Assembly (NCBI GenBank): GCA_027923505.1
Contig: BROI01000019.1
Coordinates: forward strand, 310,001-374,000
DNA from: Mayamaea pseudoterrestris
Taxonomy: Eukaryota > Bacillariophyta > Bacillariophyceae > Sellaphorales > Sellaphoraceae
Direction: 5' to 3'
DNA: 64,000 nucleotides
Made by a program: the position numbers and the translations under genes
Notes under the pieces: model-generated
The model's database searches: none
The model's input: the letters and a program-made list of their open reading frames with translations, nothing else
What the model was told of the DNA's origin: nothing
Shown here: positions 9,436-21,495 of the stretch, piece after piece
How positions within the stretch are numbered: position 1 is the first letter of the stretch
Layout: each line of letters starts with the position of its first letter

Positions 9436-11241
9436 ATGAAACCCCACCAGTCTAGTAGAAATGTCAGATATGGATGGACTGCTACCAAATTATTCCTTTT
9501 AGCGAGCGCAATAGCTTTTGCAGTCTTTCAGTTTACCCTCATTCATCGCGCGCAGCATTTGCCGGCACATCAGCAGTCGCTTCTTGCAACAAGATTGTCT
9601 ATGCTACAACACTTTGTCAACAATACCTTGCCAATACGAAAACGAAGGAAACCAATCGAGCTGCCAGTTGTTGCTGACGTAAAGCCAGCCGTTGTCGATT
9701 ACTACATGGTCTTTTCGACAAGCTGCACGCCGCAACAAAATTGGGAGTCATATGTATTCTTCTTTCACGCCATGAAGGTTTTACAGCCTGGATCAGTGGT
9801 ATGTGAACAATAGGTGCTGGGAATAAGGGGTTTTTGAGCCAGCAGATTCTAGTGCTGATTTTCTGTTTCGCTTTTTATACAGACGAGAATTGCTTCTGGA
9901 TGCACAAACGAGCAAAAGCTTGCGCTACAAACCTTTCACGACAGCTACATTCGGCCCATGGGCAATTTCTACCTATACTTTACGCCCGACTATTCCAACA
10001 TTGTGAAACACGTCAATTACAAGTACTTTAACAAGCCGTACGTGCGATTGAAAGAGATAGCGAGGCCCGTCTGCGTTTCCGGGTCAATGCTAAATCATTT
10101 TTCACACACTTTTCAGCTTTGGTTTGCTTCATTGGATGCAACATGGGCTCGGCCTTGGAACCAGCAGCACTAATCAAAGTCTAGACGACGCGATTATCAT
10201 GCTGCTTGATCCAGACATGGTACTACGTTATCCCATGTCGCACGACTACACGGATCGACCCGACATGGAATGGATCGTTGACGAAGCGCATCCTGAGCCA
10301 GCCACCAAGATGGTGCGACATGGCTTTCCTATTGCGCAACAGGATGGCTATTTGCGGAACGAGTGGATGTATCTGAACTTGACCTACATTGTTAATGGCA
10401 CGTTGCGCGAGCAACCTCGCGACGTGGACGGTCCACGGATTTGGAACACGGGGCCGCCGTACTTGGCGACGGTCAAGGACATGTACGCGCTTGCATTAGC
10501 GTGGGTTGAATTTGTTCCGCGAGTTCATGAATTGTTTCCGCAACTGTTTGCAGGTGCGTATAGAATAGTGTTTATGGAAAATGGAAGGGAAAGGAACAAT
10601 TGTGTCCTCACCGTTGCCCTCCGCATCCATTGTGGTAGAAATGTTTGGGCTAATCATTGCATCACTCCAATTGAATCTACCCTTTACCATGACTCCCTCA
10701 CTTGTAGTGTCTGAACCGGCTGGCGACGATCGCGAAATCTGGAAGTACATTGATCAATTAGCCGACAAGGACGTTTGCAGCCCACGTATTTCGACCGTCC
10801 CATGGCCTATTGGTTTGCATTACTGCCAGCGGTATATGTTGGGCAAGGTAAGTAGCAGGATCGGTTTGCATTGGCAAAGTCGCTGGCTCTCTTCAGACTG
10901 ACACGTTCTCCTTGCTGTTGCAGTGGTTCTTTTCAAAATACCGCATGAAAAAGTCAATTTTAGATTGCGAACAAAAACTATTGATTACTCCGCCGCTAGA
11001 CATTGCTGTCAAGTACGACTACCGAGCCAAGCCACCACTAGCAGATGGGTCCGACTTGATAAACTTTACGCCACATCACGTTGTCATGGACCGCGTCCGC
11101 ATCAAGCGGCACGGCTACATGCTTTGCCACATGACGCGCGCTGTGAACGAGGCTCTCGTTTACTACAAACGCTTGGCATGTGGGTCAAACGCCAATCTAA
11201 ACACGACTTGGGATATTTTCACGGATCCCAGCGACAAATGA
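9436..11241 (+). CDS. Peptidyl O-glycosyltransferase, SGT/HPAT family (type II Golgi protein), five exons
   Basis: Exons: 9436-9798, 9883-10037, 10117-10553, 10639-10847, 10924-11241; all four introns are 74-85 bp GT-AG and keep the frame, giving 493 residues. A membrane anchor sits at about residues 16-38, followed by a luminal catalytic region. Family landmarks are 'DYYMVFSTSC', 'GSVTRIASGCT' across the first junction, 'NKPFGLLHWMQHG' across the second, 'MLLDPDMVLRYP' (the DPD-type acidic motif) and 'HYCQRYMLGKWFFSKYR' across the last. They match the plant and algal peptidyl-serine galactosyltransferase (SGT, GT96) and hydroxyproline arabinosyltransferase (HPAT, GT95) superfamily, with the later motifs closer to SGT. 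Such enzymes glycosylate extensin-like wall proteins; in diatoms frustule or mucilage glycoproteins are plausible substrates, but this is inference. Confidence 0.85.
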
Positions 11242-11580
11242 TAACATATGGCTTTTATCTATTGTCTTGTTGGCCATGCCACGTTCAATTAAAAAAAAGG
11301 CTGATCTAGGGGTGTGGGGCGGCTCAGACAATGAACGATACTCAAATTACGCTGCATTTTACTAAGTCGTTTGAAACAAACCACGAAACCCAATTATATG
11401 TTCCCAACATCGTCAGATTCGTTCCTAACAGTAAACGCATGCAAGGCCGCGGCTGACGCGACCGATAGTGTCATGGCAAAAGTTAACGTGAATTGAATTA
11501 AAAGATGCATTACATACGCTCCAGGAAAAATGAGTCGGACTGTTATACCAGATGGCGGAACCATTTCAATGCGGATCATC
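11242..11580. other. Convergent intergenic spacer
   Basis: 3' flanks of the SGT-like gene and KRR1. A/T-rich with an A8 run near 11290. No gene or RNA seen. Confidence 0.6.
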
Positions 11581-12881
<1,301 letters not shown>

Positions 12882-13025
12882 TCAAAAAGAGTCGCTTCGG
12901 TACTTGTTTTACCTACCCCAGTGCTGCCTAACAGTGAAGGGCAACAGAATGCACTTACTTACACTTTTAAAGGGTTAAGCAGCAGCTCACAAGAAGCAAT
13001 TATCCAAGATATGCATCTTATACAA

Positions 13026-14516
13026 CTAAAACCCGTATACTTGTGACAAGTCACCCTGAAGCGACTGCATTGGTACGTACTGGCCTCGTCCTTTGCAGTA
13101 ACCCCGAAAGAAATCAGTCTGAAACGTTCCGTCTGGAGCGTTAAACGAGGTGCCCATTTTGTCAGCAATACGTTGCTCCAACTGCAAGCGATATGTGAAC
13201 CACTTGTTGAAAAGCTTGCCACACGTGGTGACATTGGTAAGCTCCGCAAAACGGTACGCGTGATCCTTGTTGCGAGGGGTAAATGGAGTAGGAACTTGAC
13301 ACTCCCACGGCTTTTTGCAAGCCGTATAGTGGGCCGTTATAGTCTCTTCGACTGGCAATATCCGACAATCCTCGCACTCGCCATTCTCTGGCGTATTGCG
13401 AGTATAGTTACCATCGTGAGGATAGTCTCTGCATTGATGCATGTGAATTGACCCGTCGGGTCCTCGCCATATCACGTCGGCAACTACTTGGTTGTATCGA
13501 CAAACGTCCAGCTCAACGTGATGCCCTTTATAGAGCACATCATAAAAGTACGCAAGTACACCTTGATAAGCCATGGCGCCTTGGAATCCACCGTAGCCGA
13601 GGCCACCCCAACCGGATGTTCCTCCACGTCCTCGAAAGTATTCCGTATGCCGAATCATGTCAAGATATTGTTCAAAATGCTCCAAGCTTGGTCGAGCCAC
13701 GATGAACCCACCTTGGACGGCTTGCACCTTTTCCCAAGGTGTGGCGCTGGTGACATCGCGCGTCAAGAATGCATCGATTCGATCGGGAATCTTTTGTACG
13801 TGAGGACGTTGCACCCGAATGCGACTGCGAGCCGCCTGGCCCTGCGGAGAATCCTTGTCGAACAAAATGGCATCATACAAGTCATCCAGCGGTTGCAGCA
13901 CGGCAGTATCCAAATCCCAGTGGACATAGATAGGATGATTCATCAGGGTGTAGGCATACAGCTTGATGAACTCGGCCGACCCGCAGCAGTTTTCGCCCTC
14001 GACATGCGTGGAATACCAGTCCGTGCGAACTGCCGAAACGTTCACTGGAGTCGGCTTGATAAGTGCAATATAGCCCAGTTGCTTGAGTAACGTCAATATT
14101 TGCGGAGTGTTGCAATTGTCCTCGTGTAAAATCGCGTACATTTGGTACGAGTATTTGGAGTTTGGATGCGCGTGAACTGAATTCTCGTGGATTGAATGTC
14201 GGAGGACTGCCAAAGCATCCATCATTCCTCGAACTCTTGCTTCATTCTTGCAAATGATAATGGAAGTAACATGCGCAATTTTGATAGGCTCTTTAGCGTC
14301 GGATGGACTTTTCTCATGAGACGTCGTTAGTGCCGAGGATGCATATTCTTGTAAAAGTAGCAGAGCACCCAAACCGTTACTTTCGCCTGCGTTTCTCCCA
14401 AATTTATCGTTTAGAACTTTTATGATCGCAGGTAACAGTAAACAACTTAAGGCAATTTTCGTTCTACTTGACAACCATTGCTTGGTGTTCTTCGATCGCT
14501 TCGGCGGTTGCACCAT
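13026..14516 (-). CDS. GT8-like glycosyltransferase, type II membrane protein
   Basis: A single-exon 496-residue protein; the first ATG is at 14516. A hydrophobic anchor at residues of about 20-36 follows a basic cytosolic tail. The luminal domain contains 'SIIICKNEARVRG' and 'YAYTLMNHPIYVHWDLDTAVLQPLDDLYD', with a DxD-type metal/nucleotide-sugar motif (Asp201-Leu-Asp203) and a downstream 'QGGFIVARPSLEHFEQYLDMI', the arrangement found in glycogenin-like (GT8) enzymes. A Gly/Trp-rich loop (near residues 305-320) and six or more cysteines suggest a disulfide-bonded Golgi protein. Donor and acceptor are unknown. It shares its promoter region with the TMEM144-like transporter at 14843. Confidence 0.75.
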   Translation of the reverse strand: MVQPPKRSKNTKQWLSSRTKIALSCLLLPAIIKVLNDKFGRNAGESNGLGALLLLQEYASSALTTSHEKSPSDAKEPIKIAHVTSIIICKNEARVRGMMDALAVLRHSIHENSVHAHPNSKYSYQMYAILHEDNCNTPQILTLLKQLGYIALIKPTPVNVSAVRTDWYSTHVEGENCCGSAEFIKLYAYTLMNHPIYVHWDLDTAVLQPLDDLYDAILFDKDSPQGQAARSRIRVQRPHVQKIPDRIDAFLTRDVTSATPWEKVQAVQGGFIVARPSLEHFEQYLDMIRHTEYFRGRGGTSGWGGLGYGGFQGAMAYQGVLAYFYDVLYKGHHVELDVCRYNQVVADVIWRGPDGSIHMHQCRDYPHDGNYTRNTPENGECEDCRILPVEETITAHYTACKKPWECQVPTPFTPRNKDHAYRFAELTNVTTCGKLFNKWFTYRLQLEQRIADKMGTSFNAPDGTFQTDFFRGYCKGRGQYVPMQSLQGDLSQVYGF

Positions 14517-14842
14517 TGTCAGCTCAAAGTTGTCACGCAACCAATGCTTCCAATGCTCTACAATCTTTCCAATTGTTCGTCACTGTCGCTTTTCTTACTC
14601 AAGCATCAAATGCTGTCGCTACAACCGGTGCAGCAGGTCGTGCTTCAAAAATGGAACGAGCTAAAAACTCCATGCGTGCTTCGGTTTTCCGAAACACAGT
14701 CTTACCGGTACTGAAAGAAGTACCGATACGACACTTTAGTCAGCCAGAATATTCGTTTCGACACGGACAGCAAAGATCACACGATCAACTGTGGAGTTGC
14801 AAAATGCATAGAGCATGATAATAATACGCACAAACACTCATC
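14517..14842. promoter_or_regulatory. Head-to-head intergenic region with inverted repeat
   Basis: These 326 bp lie between the GT8-like and TMEM144-like start codons. They contain a perfect inverted repeat, CGGTAC (14706-14711) and GTACCG (14720-14725), 8 bp apart, a size suitable for a dimeric transcription factor. Several CCAAT-like boxes lie near 14550-14565. No convincing ORF is present. Confidence 0.4.
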
Positions 14843-16460
14843 ATGTCACTAGATAATACTTGCGAAGTTTGTGGCTGGCTGGCTGCAGCCGCCAGTGCCG
14901 TTGGTTTTGGAAGTTTTGGAGTGCCCATCAAGGGCGCGCCGGTGGCGCTTGACCCATTGGTCTTTCAGAGCTACAAGACGACCATTTGCTTTGTAACAAG
15001 CTGGCTCGTATTGTTGCTGGGAGATGATTATTTTGTGTATAGTCCATGGGGAATTGTCAGTGGACTATTCTGTAAGCAAGAAACATGGTGCTGAAGGTAG
15101 AATGAAATGCACATACTCGTCGCTCATCGCTCATCCATTACTCTCCGTGTTGCAGGGGTTCCAGGAGGAGTAGCGAGTGAGTACACATTAGGCAACGACG
15201 ACAAGATGATGCTCAAGTCACTGTTTTGTATGCCGTAACTCACATCTGTTTCAATCACCAGCCGTCTACGCCATTCAAGCGGCAGGCCTTGGCATTGCCA
15301 TTGGTATCGGTTCTAGCTTCATTGTTTTGGTTAGCTTCACATGGGGAATATTCGTATTTCAAGAGCAAGTACATTCCCGTCTAGCTGCGAGTTTTGCGAT
15401 TCTCTGCATGATGCTTGGACTGCTGGGGATGAGCTATTATTCGAGCCCAGAGAGTGCTTCGTTTGACGCGATTCTTGCTGCAGTCGAGGATGATGAATTG
15501 GAACTCGAGGTCACTCACAAAAGTGGTGACGCTGCTGATGAGACACAACGTTGTAGTCTCAACGTTGGGATGGCGAATATTAGACAACGCACTGATGCGA
15601 TAAAGTACCAAGGGCTCGTGGCGACACGAGACGATGACCACGAAACTCATACTAAGAATAGATTCAACGCCAGTGAATACCTATCAAACGAAATGTCGGA
15701 CGAGGCGGATGATCAAGATGAATCTCAAGCAGATTGCATCATGCTTGACGCTCCGCAGGAGCAGCCTGAAGTAATTGTCGTTTTTGGTCGAAAAATGTTG
15801 AAACGGCATGTCGGCATGCTTTCGGCAGTCTTCACTGGGTGTTACGGAGGCTCTATAATGGCTCCGATGCAATATGCACCAGCAAACGCAAAGGGAACCC
15901 ACTTTTTGATTAGCTTTGCCATTGGCTCGGCGCTGGTAAACATTTGGCTTTGGTTGTTACGCTACCTCTTCTACTGCCGAACAACAAGGTGCCCTTATGC
16001 CGCATACGAGAAACTGCCACCATTTCATATACGCGACATGTGGAAGCCTGGCGTCGCTTGCGGGCTCTTGTGTACGTAACTTTGCTTTCGATTGCTTTCC
16101 TAAGGAGTACACGTGCATACATTCTCACGCTTGTTGTAATGGAACATGAAGGGAGTTTCGGCAATTTTTTCAGTCTCATTTCAGTATTCTACCTTGGCGA
16201 AGGCACGTTATTTTCCAAACATGCTTAATTAGCTATGCTATTCACCTATCCTTCCCGCTCACGAACTTGTTCGTTTGCTTTGCTATAACCCAGGCGTTGG
16301 TTATCCTTTGGTTCAAACCTCGATCCTCATTTCGGGTGTTTGGGGTATATTCTACTTCAAAGAGGTAACGGGGAGGGCTCGAATAGCTAAATGGTTTGCA
16401 TCATCCCTCCTGACTGTTTTTGGGATTCTTCTTTTGAGTTACGAACATCATCAAGTGTAG
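14843..16460 (+). CDS. TMEM144-like multi-pass transporter (DMT superfamily), five exons incl. a 21-nt microexon
   Basis: Exons: 14843-15071, 15156-15176, 15262-16071, 16152-16202, 16294-16460; 425 residues. The pattern is two sets of roughly five hydrophobic helices around a long acidic cytosolic loop (about residues 145-240), as in TMEM144, a membrane protein related to drug/metabolite and sugar transporters. Key matches: 'GFGSFGVPIKG' at the N-terminus, 'GLFWVPGGVATVYAIQAAGLGIA' rebuilt from exons 1-3, 'GCYGGSIMAPMQYAP', and 'LGEGVGYPLVQ' with 'ISGVWGIFYFKE' across the last splice. Exon 2 is only 21 nt. The last intron starts with GC rather than GT (GC at 16203, AG at 16292-16293); no GT donor there keeps the conserved sequence. 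The substrate is unknown; neighbouring glycosyltransferase genes make a sugar-related one attractive but unproven. Confidence 0.87.
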
Positions 16461-16671
16461 TATAGGTATACTTCCTTCGAGACGATTCGAGACGCTGAAC
16501 ATCCTCACATTGGTGGCGTAGCATATTCGCCGCAATTCAGCATCTCATCAACGATGTTAGGCAATAGAATATAAAACACTTATATATTGTTTACTCGTAT
16601 ACTTCGGGGATCGATGATTTGTTCCTACCGGCTAATTTACTGTTCTTGACGACCCACTTAACCGCAACCAG

Positions 16672-19210
16672 CTAGTACAAACCGCTTGCGTATCCATATC
16701 CTACATTGGTTCCAGCACCAAACTGCTGCTGTGACGCATGATGGTGATTCAAGGTCGCCGAGGGAGTCAGCCGCTGGTAACTCTTCTTGCTGCGGTCGGC
16801 TTGGAAGCGAATGTCGCCGAACTCGCTGCCCAATGTCAACGCCGAGACAATCGTGTCAGGATTGTGCGTCGTATTGTCATCGTCACCATCCTCGTCATAA
16901 TAGTTCTCACAAACGCTTTCGTCATTGTCCGTCCCAGGCGAATTGTGCGATGGAAGAGAGGGAATAGTGGTGCGCATCCGAGGCTTGACTTCGGACTCGC
17001 CATCGCTGCTCTGTCGTCCAAAGAGCGGAATCGAAGGCATGATTTTGGAAATGCGACTCACAAAGGAAGCGCGACTACCGGCGCTAATGGAGTTACCGGC
17101 CAGTGTTCCATTCTCGCAAGCAAAGGCGGGGAGCGTCGCCGACGGGAAGTCCTTGGTGGCAAACTGAAAGTCAATATCTTTGGCGGGCGCCGCAATGCCT
17201 GGCTGCCAGTCGAAACAGTCGTCAAAGGCAATCTTCAACTTGATGCCTTGCTTGTTGAGATCCACCATGAGAGCCAGCTGATCCGGCAGTAGGAAACGAC
17301 TTATGTTGATGACAATGCTTTCAGGATCGCCACCAAAATCAGCTCGGTACCATCCCAACATGGCAGGAAGAATGACACGATTTCCGCGGACAATGACATG
17401 CTGCTGGCAGTACATCTCTGCCGCAGTGCGAAGTCCTTCACTGAGCTGGTAGGGATAGACAGTGGACGCCGTTGGTGAAGAGTGACAACCCCAGGTCGTG
17501 GCAAAGAGAATGCGACTGTCGGTGCAAACAACCTTTCGCTCGTAGTGCACGTCACGATGCTTGGCAGCTCCGGCTTGACAAGAAAGACGCTCCCACAAAG
17601 ATGGTGTTTCGGCCACCAAACTGACTGGCGCTTGTCCCTTGGTGCCATGGAGCGAGTCGCGCAAGTAGGCCAAGGTGACAATCTCGCCGCCAATATCGTA
17701 GCCAATTTGGTGGGTAAAGAGGTCAAACTCCTCAACACTCTGCGGCCAACTCCATTGACGCTTGGGCGCCATGATCATGGCGTGACGAATGATAAGGTTG
17801 AAAAGGTTCAAGCCAAAAGTGACTCGATCCAACGAGTCTTCCGGAAACTGAATGACTTGCAGCTGACAGATCTTTTCCTCGAGCGACTTGTAGAGCGCGG
17901 CAAACACCTTGTCCTTGCGCTGATAGTTTTCCCAAATGCAAATTTCGTCCATGTCGCGCGAGAGACGGAGAATGACATTCATGGGGTCGGAGTCGTCGGA
18001 GCGTTCATCGTCACTCGCTGGCCATTTGATGAGCGTGTTGAGTACGTGGGGCTGGCAGTAGTGGTACATGACGAGGAAGGTTGACGAAAAGTCGTTGCAT
18101 TCGGGCGTCCAGTCGATGAAAATGTCGCGGTCGACTGTGGAAAAAAAGGGAGCAAGGTTTATGAGATCAACTATGGGATGCCGGCGCAATGTATGCGAGC
18201 GACCCGCAGAGACCAAAGCTTACCAAGCTGATTCGCAAACTCCAAAACCTCCTGCTCATCGACAGCTTCCTTGGTGCTCTTGTTGCTGTTCTGGAAAAAG
18301 ACTTGCTTGACAACCTGCAAAACATGCTGACCCCGACAATAGTACCACTGCTTGCCATTATGATCGCGCAGCACCGAATGCCGAACAACTCCGAGCAATT
18401 TGCGAGTAACGTCGGCGACTGTCATGTTTCCTTGTTTGTTAGGCAAAGTAATTTCGCAAACAATGGCCGAGCAGCCCGAGGAGAGTTCGGAAATGCCAGT
18501 GTTTGCCGATCCGAGCGAGAGGGCGCGCAGTTGCTTGATTGGCTTGGTAAACTCTTCGAGGGGTGGCTTAAAAGGTTTCGGGACGTTGTTGGTAGCCTTT
18601 ACGGGAGCAGTATCAGTGGCAGCCATCAACTTTGGAGTGACCCAGTCGAATGACGACGAAGCTGATGGCTTGCTTCCGTGACGCAGAATGGCAGACTTTG
18701 GCGACGATCCTTGTTTGTTGCTGATCATCTTGTCACCTTTCGACGATGCGGATGCACAGGAGCCTTGTTCATGCGTCTGCAGCAAGTACTCGAGCCAATC
18801 TTTATTGCTTTGCAGGCGCTCAAAATCAATCTCGTCGAGTGGAACGAATTGGTTGTAGATGCAAATGCCGGGAAAGCTTAACTGACCTCCGAATTGTTTA
18901 ATGAGCTCGCTATGATAGTCTGTGAAGTGGATGCAAAAGGTTAATAAAGCGTAAATAGTCGAGCGGGATATATGTCGTCATGCATGATGAAACAGTCGAT
19001 CGCTTCTCGTTCTTTACCTGGATGGTCGCTGACATTCTTTTCGACAAAGGAGTACTGCGTCGACGAGAGGAAGGATCGAAGCTCATCAGCCTCCTGAACC
19101 TTGCTGTTGGATCGGTAAAGGGTAATAGTATCGACTGAATCAGGTGGATGCATGATGGTTTGATGGTTGACGAGTTGACGAACCGGAAAAAGTGAATGAG
19201 GAACTTGCAT
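16672..19210 (-). CDS. Glutaredoxin-like / DEP-like / DUF547 protein, three exons
   Basis: Exons 19210-19018, 18919-18224, 18134-16672 with 98- and 89-bp GT-AG introns; 783 residues. Residues of about 25-105 form a glutaredoxin/thioredoxin-like fold ('DTITLYRSNSKVQEADELRSFL', then, across the first splice, 'QFGGQLSFPGICIYNQFVPLDE' with the cis-Pro-like turn). The usual CPYC active site is replaced by a cysteine-free 'RSNSKVQE'. Residues near 235-330 resemble a DEP domain (weak). Residues of about 400-600 carry DUF547 features: 'FGLNLFNLIIRHAM', 'YDIGGEIVTLAYLRDSLHG', 'ILFATTWGCHSSPTAS' and 'GWYRADFGGD'. This domain order is known from plant and protist proteins loosely named electron carrier/disulfide oxidoreductase. 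The acidic, Ser-rich C-terminus is probably disordered. The molecular role is not known. Confidence 0.8.
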
Positions 19211-19850
19211 GGCTGGTTCATTGCGCGAACCTTTTCAGTCACAAGTGTGTTTCGGCGAATGGTTCTTCGGTCATTCGAGAGTCATCATTGCATTTCGAGT
19301 CGTGTGAACGCATGCGAAGTGCGTTAAAACCGCTGCGACCTGCGCGTTGCTCGTCGGTTCGTTTTCTCCTCGTCTCTCAATACACAATCACCAGACGCCT
19401 CGGCCATGCACTGCTCTTAATCTGACAAACTTGTTTGTCTACTTGTACTTGTACGACAGAAAGACCGATTCATTAGCGACTTGACGTCGGACAAAGACCA
19501 TCAACAGGTTGGCTTGTCATAAATGCAGCAGAACAAAACAACTAATAGGTGCAAAATTCTACCAGCATTGGTCTGTGTCCCGTTGGTAAGTTATTGTCCG
19601 TTACAAGAAAGAAGAGTCTGCTATGCTTCATTGCCTTGTTATTCACCAGTACGTGGCGAGCAGCTGAACGGGACAGTAAAGATAGATCAAAGCCACTGTA
19701 GGTACGGAACCTTACGATTTATCACTCTTCAACTAACTATTAGCGAATCATATGCTAAGAAATGATGTAATAAACATTTATTTTCGCGTACTGACCACTT
19801 GTATCTCGAGTGGTGATTCACCGATGGCAGCTCCTGTAGCCATCAGCCGC
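19211..19850. other. Intergenic region between two minus-strand genes
   Basis: Contains the promoter/5' UTR of the DUF547 gene and the 3' flank of the GH99 gene. Short open frames here have no protein-like character. No RNA gene recognised. Confidence 0.5.
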
Positions 19851-21495
19851 TCAAGCTTTAAGATACACGGTTGAATACTCCCGCGTATGATCAATGTAAC
19901 TAAATGCTGCCATCTCACCTGTCAGTCCATAGGCGCCTTCGTAGTCATCGTACTTGTAACCGTCTCGCTGCTCACCCAGGTAATTGTAAGGAGGAAAATT
20001 CTTCGGCATGGCTGGTTCAATTTGAGTTCCTTCATGCCACTGACAGGGACAACATAATCAACATGCATGTGAGTACCTTTGTTCCTTCTTGGCATGCTCC
20101 GAACAATGTCTAAACGTACCTCATTAAACGAGGTGATGATAACAGGATTCTTGTTTGTCTTGGCTGCCGTGGCGCGTTCCCAAAACGTTTTGTAAAGCTG
20201 ACCATTCTGCCGGCTAATGATCGGGTCATTGCTGTCTCTCATGCGACTCTTATCATAACCTGGTGAGACTGTTAGATAGAAAGTCTTCCCCACAGCTGCG
20301 TACGTGGACGCCAAGGTCTCCCAGCCTGAAGATGTCTTGAAGGCAGCAGCCGTGCCATAATCGTGCCCTGCATCCCAATCCCCCGCTAGTATTCGACCTA
20401 CAATAACGTCATGCGCAACGACAAATGGATTGTACTTGGCACTGGCGTGCAGCTTGTTCCAAACCTGCTTCCACTCTGTCGGGTCGCCATTCGCGTAGGT
20501 GCGGGCCGCGAAGAACATGAAGACTGGCCGGCCATTGCGACGATAAATTGCTCGATGGCAACCATAAGTTTCGGTAAGGTACATGACATCGGCCATGGCA
20601 GTCTGCGGAGTACGACTGCCTATCGTCTTGCCGCCTTCGTTGCGAACGTAGCCACCTCCATAAGGCTCAATGTAAAAAGCAACTTTCAAACCACGATCAT
20701 CAGCAGCATTCAATATCTGTCGCATGAGTTGATCTTCAAAACTTCCCTTGCCCCACCAAGAAACCACAATGGTCCCAATACCAGCCCGACTGATCCAATA
20801 CATGTGTTTATTGAGCACCTCGACCCGCGTTGAGCTATACGGACCCAAACGTGGATAAAAATTGGCTGGTATATCATCGTTTGATGGATCATAGACTCCA
20901 CCTGCTGGTCGCGCATCAGCGGCCCAATGTCGCCAAAACCCATCATCTGGTTTCGACGCGTACCAGGGATAGTAGAATATCTGGAGAAAGACGGCAAGAA
21001 TGAATGATTGACTGTGATTGAAAAAGACTCTTTCCAAAGCAAGCGATCACATACCTGGATATCTTCATTCGAACGAGTTTCTCCCAGTCCACATCGTCCT
21101 TGGCAAGCAGAGGTACAAGTCACACACTGGCGACTGCAGCAAGCTTTTTCGGATTTGCATTGGCTTCCTGCTCCGCTACAAGCGGCGGCAAGAGACGAGT
21201 TGCCAAATAGAGCAGTCGCAGTCGCAGTCGCAGTCGGTGACGAACAAAAGCCCGACGTGGCGGCTGCATTCGACGCAACTTTCTTGGCTGTCTCAGTCAT
21301 GCCCCGCAGTTTGCTCGTTGCGCGCGAATGGTCCTTCTTCAAACTCTCGGATGCTTCCTCAAATGGAAGATCTTCCAATAGTTCAAACTTGGATTGCGTC
21401 AGAGCTTCTTGAAAATCACTGTCGGCGCAAGCAAGCTGCGCAAGAAGAAACCAGGCAAAAACCAAGAGTGAGAAAAATGAGGTAAGCATCATCAT
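19851..21495 (-). CDS. GH99 endo-alpha-1,2-mannosidase-like enzyme with signal peptide, three exons
   Basis: Exons 21495-21055, 20980-20120, 20039-19851 (74- and 80-bp introns), 496 residues. GH99 endomannosidases clip glucosylated mannose from N-glycans in the Golgi. The catalytic region has 'FYYPWYASKPDDGFWRHW', 'LGPYSSTRVEVLNKHMYWI', 'GTIVVSWWGKG' and 'FYIEPYGG', and the decisive 'ITSFNEWHEGTQIEPA', rebuilt across the second intron, with the EWHE pair (Glu434 and Glu437) that forms the GH99 active site. The N-terminus starts MMMLTSFF and has a strong signal peptide ending near 'LACADSD'. Between them lies an extra Cys-rich segment at about residues 105-138 (ten or so cysteines), not typical of GH99. 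A frame extension upstream of 21495 exists but adds nothing protein-like. Confidence 0.9.
21212..21235. repeat. (GCAGTC)4 hexanucleotide repeat
   Basis: Four perfect tandem copies inside exon 1 of the GH99 gene; on the minus strand they encode an alternating Thr-Ala run before the Cys-rich segment. Confidence 0.9.

Noticed and set aside
16300-16330. tRNA-like GGTTCAAACC string
   Set aside because: It lies inside the last exon of the TMEM144-like gene and encodes conserved residues (PLVQTS); no acceptor stem is present.
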